A stretch of 64,000 bases of DNA from assembly GCF_964204865.1 (NCBI RefSeq), contig NC_135263.1:10275426-10339425 (forward strand), read 5' to 3'. The stretch is from Styela clava. Taxonomy: Eukaryota; Chordata; Ascidiacea; Stolidobranchia; Styelidae. The notes under the pieces are model-generated. The model saw only the letters and a program-made list of their open reading frames with translations, was not told the DNA's origin and did not search any database. Below, piece by piece: positions 56,801 to 64,000 of the stretch (position 1 is its first letter; every line of letters starts with the position of its first letter). The translations under genes were made by a program, and so were the position numbers.

Positions 56801-57578
56801 CTTATTTAGATAACGTTGTTCATGCATCTAACTAACTCAGTTGTATAATCACATCCTTTTCAGATGTGTACAAATGAAATGGATCTGTGTTATATATACT
56901 ATGTCTGAGCCAAGTTTTTTCATCAAAATACATTACTTACGATAAATGACGTATGATATTGTCTTTGAAATTATGTGGGGTTCTCGTCTTCAGAATCTAA
57001 ATTGGACAGATCACGTTATTGTTACAGGTTCTAAACTTTTGTATTCTCTCCACGTGATTAAAAAAGTTTCTTCTCTCAAATCCAACAACTGACCTTTTTA
57101 TATCGGTTTTGTTTATTGTACTAAAAGGTTAAATTACATGTTATTACTGTGCACAGCGTTGATCTATTGATCGTTATGCTGAATTTTTATTGTTCGCTGT
57201 CGAAACAAAAATCTCTTCTCCCTTCAATTAAGGACCAATCTCGTTCAAATTTCCATGAGTATAAGATGGAGGTGTCTCATGTTCGGCATATCTTTTGTAT
57301 ATATTATTTGTATTAGACTGGGCTTGTTGTATTCTATTAATGTAACTCGGCAAGATAGTGCTCAATAAACGATCATGGCAATCGTACACCCTGGTGGATA
57401 TGCATTCGACTTGTTCTCTTGATATTATTTATTATTACATTTTAGAATCGGGCAACTTAAAAACCATTTTACCCTAAAGGGTATATGTTGGGCTGTTATC
57501 CTTTTTCCTATCGGCCTTATCTGCTGTTACTTGTGGAGAAAGAAGAAATGCAACAGTTGTGGAGAAGTTTATGGGTAA
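53860..57578 (+). CDS. BRI3-like small membrane protein, gene B
   Basis: Four exons: 53860-53872 (MEQE plus one base), 55465-55572, 56608-56782 and 57446-57578, with phases 1, 1 and 2 as in gene A, about 142 residues. Exon 2 is the proline-rich PPAYVPPHTVPVATAPVV with additional APVAYPP repeats. Exon 3 begins ATVPYVQQQPPPPPAA and has ten glutamines, then RQLLRKGLCPTC. Exon 4 reads KIGQLKNHFTLKGICW, a membrane segment, YLWRKKKCNSCGEVYG and TAA. The codon after CPTC is Lys here against Gly in gene A, because the split codon differs. All splice sites fit GT-AG. The frame is intact. Polyadenylation is probably from AATAAA at 57745-57750. Confidence 0.85.
53936..55430 (+). repeat. Internal duplication in intron 1 of gene B
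   Basis: Segment 53936-54823 and segment 54835-55430 are diverged copies. Shared blocks include the GAAAATATACAT/GAAAACATACTTCA region, CGTAATATCCCG/TGTAATATTCCG, ATTATTTCATNAGAAATTATG, and the ending TTTGTTAA.TTTT.TAAT.AGTAATATGTAT. In gene A the same intron carries only one copy (47686-48419). Confidence 0.75.
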
Positions 57579-57728
57579 ATTTATAACGAAACCGAGTAAA
57601 AGTGCGAACGACAAATGAACAGTATTATGACCACGTCGATTCGAATATATTTGATTTTATACAAAATAGAACATAATATAAAAAACGACAGTGTTACCAT
57701 TTTTTCATTTTTATGTTTTTTGTACTGT

Positions 57729-58368
57729 TTATTTATTATTCATAAATAAAACAAGCACGCAAATTATACAAGTGAACTCAATAGTCTATTAGCGAATATC
57801 GAGCGAGAGACAAGTTATAGTGTTACCAACTTCACTATTCGAATATCCTTCAAGATATCGACAAGATCCTCCTTCCCAATCAAGAACATAGTCATTTAAA
57901 TAAGTTGGTCATCGTCTGCTACGTTGAGGTCTTGTACAAACAGGAGATCATCAAATTTCTTCTAAAACCAACTTCTCTGCATATTGAAACATCTTTTTAG
58001 GTTTGCATTTATCGCCATCTCTCTTTTTCCAAATACGCTCAAGGTTACATAGAAAACAGCTTAAGCCTTAAGGTGTTCTTAATTGTCCATCTTCTAACTA
58101 GAACTTGAACATAGTCACCTGGTTGTAGAAGAGATTTTAAGAATTATACTTGCGATCATAATAACTCTTGGTCTTCATTTGCGTATGCTATATCCTTTTA
58201 CTAAATCCTTGAGGTAATTTTATACTCCTATCTACGATATTTTCGGTTAATAAACGCTCCTCTTTATCCTCGTCGTCAAATGTTGCATTTATTTATTATT
58301 CGTGAATGAAGCAAGCATGCAAATTATACAAGTTAACTTAAAAGTATATCCATCGAGATACAAGTTAC
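57729..58368 (-). mobile_element. Decayed retroelement integrase fragment between direct repeats
   Basis: On the minus strand at about 58170-58090 the reading SYYDRKYNS, then in the next frame SLLQPGDYVQVLVRRW, matches the C-terminal end of Ty3/gypsy- or BEL-type integrase. Further along, YVLDWEGGS occurs near 57890. Frameshifts and stops are plentiful. About 80 bp of direct repeat flanks the fragment: 57729-57810 and 58288-58368 (TTTATTTATTATTC, CAAGCAYGCAAATTATACAA). Confidence 0.5.
57745..57750 (+). promoter_or_regulatory. Polyadenylation signal AATAAA
   Basis: AATAAA is 166 nt after the stop of gene B. Confidence 0.45.
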
Positions 58369-58464
58369 TTCAAGAATCTCCACAGGGACAAGCGATTGAC
58401 GATGACGACATAACTCTTGATCAACATCTAGCGGTGATCCACCAAACTTTTGCATGCGTTAATG

Positions 58465-58690
58465 GACACGGCAGTTTCAATATTATGTTGTTGTTCTCGT
58501 TATTCTTCTCCTTCGTCATGATGAAATCGCTTTTCTCTTCGAATACTATACCAATTGCTTTGAAATTTTTAGTGTTTAAAGATTGATTGTTTTGCCAAAA
58601 GGCTATTACTTTTATTTATTTCAAAAATTTCTGTGGACTTCAAGAGATTCGTTTTTATGTGTCAGAATAAAAAATAGCGACACCTTGTGA
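58465..58690 (+). repeat. GGACACG dispersed repeat, copy 4
   Basis: GGACACGGCAGTTTCAATAT is followed by TATGTTGTTGTTCTCGTTAT, ATACCAATTGCTTTGAAATT and GGCTATTACTTTTATTTATT. It is similar in its middle to copies 2 and 3. Confidence 0.5.
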
Positions 58691-61600
58691 TGTGTCCATA
58701 TATTTGAGCATAGGTCTCTCGTTTCTTGTTCTGATCTATTCACTAGTTTCGTGAAAGAATTTTCCATCTTTTTATTCACATTCAATGTAATGTTATAGTA
58801 TTCTTTACACATCAAACCAATTAGTCCAGTGGTGACACAATATAGACAAAAATGTTAATGAATTTCCACGATACAGAAAATTAATCGTTTAATACGAATG
58901 CGTGATTTTTGTTTTCAGCTTTTTTTTATAGATTTTTGAACATTATTACGTACAGATGCGCACAGTTAGAAGTAGGATGGTCATGTGGAGATAGATATTC
59001 ATTAGAGATTTTCAAAGAGTCACAAGATCACAGATAAACCTCGCATTTCCCGCTTCAACTGAATTTCTCAAAGCCAAGATGCTTCGGCCGTAAAAAGAAG
59101 TTTGGGGGATTTGAAGGTGACCTAGCCACTCCTGGGTTACTATGAGAAGTGTTAAACGACGTGCAGGGATAGAAAAAGTACTACCTGGAGCCAGCGATAA
59201 ACTTGAAACGGTTTGACTTTAAAGCGAATGTAGATTACTGTAAACAGCCCTCTCAATCGTTATCGGCCTGGAGATTCAATCGTTTGAAAACGCACTTCAG
59301 CTTCCTTTTCCTGTTCGGGACGAGTTAGCACGCGAGAAATATATTCGAAAAAGAAAAATCTCAAACTATATAATGGTAACTCTAGTACAACTAGAATGAA
59401 TTTGCGAAACGATGTGGCCTCAAAACTCTTGACTCATTCCACTGTGGTTTATATCTTGCTACCCATAAAGCTCCGAGACCGTACGTTACTTTCAAATATA
59501 TGTAAATTCACAATTTGTGCTAATAGCGTGACATACGATTTTTGAATAGCGTCGCTCGCTCAGGCGTTTGGGGAAATGCGTGCAGTACAATGCGCCCTAC
59601 GAGTCGCCCACTCAGCATTTCTCGTACGAAAATCCGAATCTACGACGCTGCACTATTGAAGAACAGAGAAGAGCAACATCGCTGAGAGCTCAATAGAACA
59701 TTGGAATGAAATAGGCCTACTTCTTTGTTGAACAGGTATGGGAGAAAGATAACGTTCTTTTCGGAATCCTTTCCACTGGGTCTTTTAAATCAAGCCGTTG
59801 AGACCCAAATGGCCATCTATTCAGGAAATTTTTTTATGCCTGATATCAAATGGGAAAATGAATATATTTTAAATATATTTGGCAATTTGTGTTAAAATGA
59901 ATGAGAAGCGCTCAACGTTCACGCCACTCTTGAGGCTATTTTCAGCTCCCAGATCGCCGCCTACTTATATTCTATAATGAACAATTTTGCTTATATATTT
60001 GAAAAATTTGATTCGAAATGTGGTAGTTTCAATTCAAAATTTACCCGTAAGTTGCTGCAATAAATCACATATACATTACAGAGTACAACAAATATGTTTC
60101 TCTGTAAAACGTTAAAGGCCGCCTATTCAAGTTGTGCTTGTAATTGTCGTTACAATTTTACGTCGATTTCATCTACCTATCTTTCGTATGGGATATGGGT
60201 TACTCGGTTGATGAGGTGAGACACAAATACTATTTCAATTTTCGTGTAAAAATTCTCCATGAAAGTCCCTACTTCGATAACAGACAACGACAAACATTTT
60301 CATTCTTTCTTTCATCAAAAAGTGCTTATGAAAATTCTGATTTGTTTTATTTAGCGAACATGTGAGTTAAATAAATAGAATGTGAATTTGGACTGCAATA
60401 CATAGTTGGTACAATTTCTTTACTATCGGGAAAATACGCAAAATTTCCGCTGTCGCATAGGAATCACTGATAAATCGTTTCTTTGTAACAAGTGGTCCGA
60501 AATTGCATTGCAATGCCTACCGCTATATATCATCATAATTGTGTCGCGAGAACAAAATGTTGCGACGTATTGATCACGGCGCGCGATGGTTTTTGTTATG
60601 TTGCCACCGACTTTCGTGGATTCGGCAGAGACCGGAAATTACGTATAGCGACGGATCGTGTCTAGCGAACGCAGCCTTGTCTGTTGCTACTGCGACAACG
60701 CTCGCTCTCGAACTTAGTTCAGATTTTATCTGCTGTTGCAAGGAGCGAAGATATCGCCTTATATAGACTCGAGTTTAGGAGAAATTTTGGCGTCCGGATT
60801 GAAAAGTAAAAACTAAAGGCAGCAGCGTGATATATTTAACAATGAACGCAATCGTAAGAGATCGATTTTACTTAACTTCAACGGCAACATAAAAAGTGTG
60901 GTTTTAAGGTAAGGCCGAGTATATTCGTATTTAGTGATACTTAATTAGGAGCATGAAACACAAGAAAGATGATTATTTGAATAGTATATTATTCAAAGCG
61001 CATTCAGGTGTGTCACAAGGGTTGAAAACTTCGCATTTTTCATTTAGTAATAGAAACACTGGAAATCCGATAAACGAGAAATGTAATACTCAGAGCGCTT
61101 TCGCATAATAAATACTTAAATAAGAAAGTCGATTTTTTCGAAGCCAGTGGACTATCTATTTCTTTGAATTTGACTAAATGTGGAGTTTTCTTTAAAAAAA
61201 CATTCGGTTCGCCGCCTCACCATAATTGTGGAGTATTTCATATGCACATAATTTTTTTATCTCCAGAAAAAGGGCCAAAAAAACGATATAACTGGAGGAT
61301 TGTTTATGGCAAAAATGACTTGGACTGAAGTGGATAGTGTCGATACGGAGGAAATCATGATACAATTTCCTCTTGTGTAAAATATGCCTGATGTTATAAA
61401 TATATATACTGTTTCTTTTAGTTTTTATACTTCAAACCGTACGTCAGCATACCAATTGCTTTAAACCACAACCTTTGTTTCGCATTTCACTCCGACGCCC
61501 ACTGATTTTTGACGGCCGTATGCATATGCTATACTTCCTGGTATTACCGTACACGTCGACGTATGAGAGGTGATGCCTTTTTGTAAGTGAGATTTACAAA

Positions 61601-64000
61601 TTAGCCGCCTAACTGGATCAGACTGGTTATATCCAGTTTTTTTTAAATAAGTCGAAACTAGCAAGATGATTAATAACCATGCAATGTTACTTTTATTGTT
61701 TAAAATCGTAGCATGTAAGGATAAATTACCTACGGACTAGACTTGCATTGAACAAGGCCAAAGTTTTAAAATTTAGTCGGAAATACTTCTTTAATTATAA
61801 TAAATAGTCAATAGTCAATAAATTCACAGGCTTGATTCTTGTCCTGTGGTATAAAAAAGTGCGGAGATACCCTTCGATCCCAAAACACACTTTCAAAAAG
61901 ATGCACGCGTGTAGTCGAAAGAAACACCCAAACATTATCTGAGAAATATCGTTGCATATCAGAGTCGCGAAGAGCAGGGTTTTCATCAGTATTTCATGTG
62001 CGTTCTAAGATTAAAATATATTATTTTATAAGTCATATATAATTTTTGTAGATCGCTTTGTGTGTATATATAATAGTTCTGATTTGCATCACGATCGTGC
62101 TGATGATTTTTTTCGTGCGATTCCGCAGATGCAGGCGTTCGCAGCCGAGTAAGCCCGCTGAACATTCGTTCAATGTTTTGATTGTCGCTTCGTTTCCGGG
62201 TCCTGCGACCAACCCACGCCGAGCGCTCATCTTGATTTATTCTCTTTCTTTTCTCTTCGCGACAGTTTCGCCCTATCACTTCCTATCCCGCTCCTCCGCC
62301 CGTCACAAATTCGTTCTGTTTGTGCACGAAAGAAAGACGATGATGCGACTCAGCGATGCCACATCAAGGAAATAATTGCAGGCGGCGAGCGGTAGGGTAA
62401 TACTGCACATTTTGTTCTTATAATCAAAAATATCAAACTCCTTATTAGCAATTTGTAGCCGGAAGATAACAGCCAACTATATGTGTCACTCCCGAACGGA
62501 GTGGAATGCTTGCGTACTAATAAGCAGTGTATATAAACTATATTAAATTAAGTTATTTGTGTCATATGCTTACATTTTCATATTTTAAATTTTTATTTTA
62601 AATACCTGTGTTTCATCTGTGCAAATGGTGTACTCGGCCAATCTGTTTACACGGAGTTGCTTCCTACTGTATTTTTCCTACTATATTTTCTTCTAGATAT
62701 ATATATATATATAATTCAGATTATGGCAATGAGCATATCAAATGCGTCTCAATAAACTCTCTATCATTCGTGAGACATTCAGTAATAGTTATATTGCGGC
62801 GGATGTTGTCAAATGAACGATTATTATCTATTTCAAACTAATTGTAATTATTGTATTTTGTCTTGAATATTACTACATTCGGTCATTTGCGTATGAACTT
62901 TAAGAAGGAAAACTCCATATTATGTGAACGATGTCATTGAAGAAAATACTGTAATACAGTTAAAATAACTGTGAGGATCTCACTTTTTAGTCTAGATTCA
63001 TCAGAAATAGGAATGTCTAGAAAAAAATTTCATGGAGCAAACAGAACCGAAGAATTACCTTATTAATTAACTTATTGTATTTAACCCAATCCAATGCCTT
63101 CATTAAAGGTAATAGCAGTATTAATTTGTTGGGAGGCAATGAATCACACATCTTCCACGAAAATTTAAAGCATCGTTCTAACAATTTCTCTTCTAATTCT
63201 AGAAGTTATTTGACAAAATATTGTTGTTTGATGTTGCCAGTAATGGTTTAATTCACCTTGGGAAACCAAATACCAGGTTCAAGATGTGGCTTCATTTAAA
63301 AATAGTTAAGAAGTTACGAGCGTTGGCGATTAAAGTTACTGAATTTTTTTTTCTAATGAACATTAATGTATGAACGCACATAGAAGCTGACGTGTACGAG
63401 GAATTGCGAACTGGTGACGGCCTACGGTGACGTCACGTCATGCGGAAATAGCCCACAGGTGACCGACTTTTTCGAGCAGGTATTATCGCTTGAAATTTTG
63501 ACACAGCGCGCTGATTGCCGAAGTCTGTTTGGCTCGATGAAGTAAAGATTAAGAAAGATAATTTATATTGAATATACTAATATTTTAACGTTCATTAGAG
63601 CATTGTCTACTTTTTTTAAACTATACTGAACTGAATGTTTGGTTAAAGTGCAGATTTTTGAAGTTCAAAATCTTGGTCAGATTTCTGGTGGATAGATCTT
63701 TTGTCTGCCTGAAGTAAAACAAGGTTTGAGTAAAGTATAACAGATTAGAAAACGCCGTCATCGTGCTTCTATTTTGGAACCATGCCAACCATTGTCATAT
63801 ATAGATTTGAATGAATAATAATCTTCATGATTTTATCCGACACTTCCTGGCGATATAAGCGAACGGTAGGTGAAGAGGTTGCGCGCGCCTTGTCCATTGT
63901 TATCATTATGACGTAAGCCACACTGCAAAAATCACTAATTTATGCGCGAAGCGCTCAGTGTATGTCTTTACATGTCATTTCTATAATCATGGGTAATGAA
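58691..64000. other. No gene recognised
   Basis: This is mostly AT-rich with no exon of a known family on either strand. Two segments are less AT-rich: about 60540-60770 and 62090-62400. A TA run lies at 62699-62714. Short open frames here are no longer than expected by chance, and I do not call genes from them. Confidence 0.4.

Larger units (their letters stand above)
50750..57578 (+). repeat. Segmental duplication, unit 2
   Basis: This is the partner of 44440-49943. It is longer mainly because intron 1 of the gene inside it carries an internal duplication (see 53936-55430). Confidence 0.85.

Noticed and set aside
62058-62375. 105-codon open frame with opposite-strand frames in the same place
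   Set aside because: Frames are open on both strands because this segment is less AT-rich, so frame length alone is weak evidence, and no domain was seen.

Overview
This is AT-rich animal nuclear DNA. Genes are split into short exons with clean GT-AG introns and AATAAA signals, and relics of many transposon families lie between them. The gene content (claudin/PMP22-type four-transmembrane proteins, a secreted collagen plus fibrinogen-domain lectin, BRI3-like small membrane proteins) and a Copia-type LTR element suggest an invertebrate. A tunicate-like genome is my best guess, but nothing in the window proves it. No complete rRNA or tRNA gene, CRISPR array or operon was seen.

Layout. (1) 0-10 kb, plus strand: last exon of a claudin/PMP22-like gene (417-571), a second copy with an apparent 1-nt exon-2 frameshift (6148-7507), and a truncated third copy (about 9141-9593) cut off by a transposon. 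(2) 4.5-18.9 kb: transposon-rich belt holding a hAT MITE with target duplication and a paralogous empty site, a 319-bp tandem duplication, a decayed Copia element with intact LTRs and ATAAT target duplication (10979-15682), a Tc1/mariner-like MITE, hAT relics and an inverted pair of minisatellite-like repeats. (3) 20-22.9 kb, minus strand: a collagen/fibrinogen-domain (ficolin-like) gene with three consecutive exons of the same N-terminal module and an apparently missing central exon. (4) 26.7-38.4 kb: three more four-TM genes (two minus, one plus) with the same three-exon architecture. (5) 34-43 kb: MITEs, including one in the centre of a 244-bp near-perfect palindrome. (6) 43-57.6 kb, plus strand: a tandem array of BRI3-like genes, two apparently intact (47673-49943, 53860-57578) and relics of a third, spread by duplication of a roughly 5.5-7 kb unit. 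(7) 57.6-64 kb: a decayed integrase fragment, then sequence with no gene I can support.

The genes form two lineage-expanded families of small membrane proteins plus one secreted lectin-like gene. They show local duplication rather than a single pathway. I did not identify a novel enzymatic or defence system. The most notable items are the four-TM cluster that keeps the W...GLF loop motif but not the usual cysteine pair, the exon-triplicated fibrinogen gene with mismatched intron phases, and the 41.7-kb palindrome.
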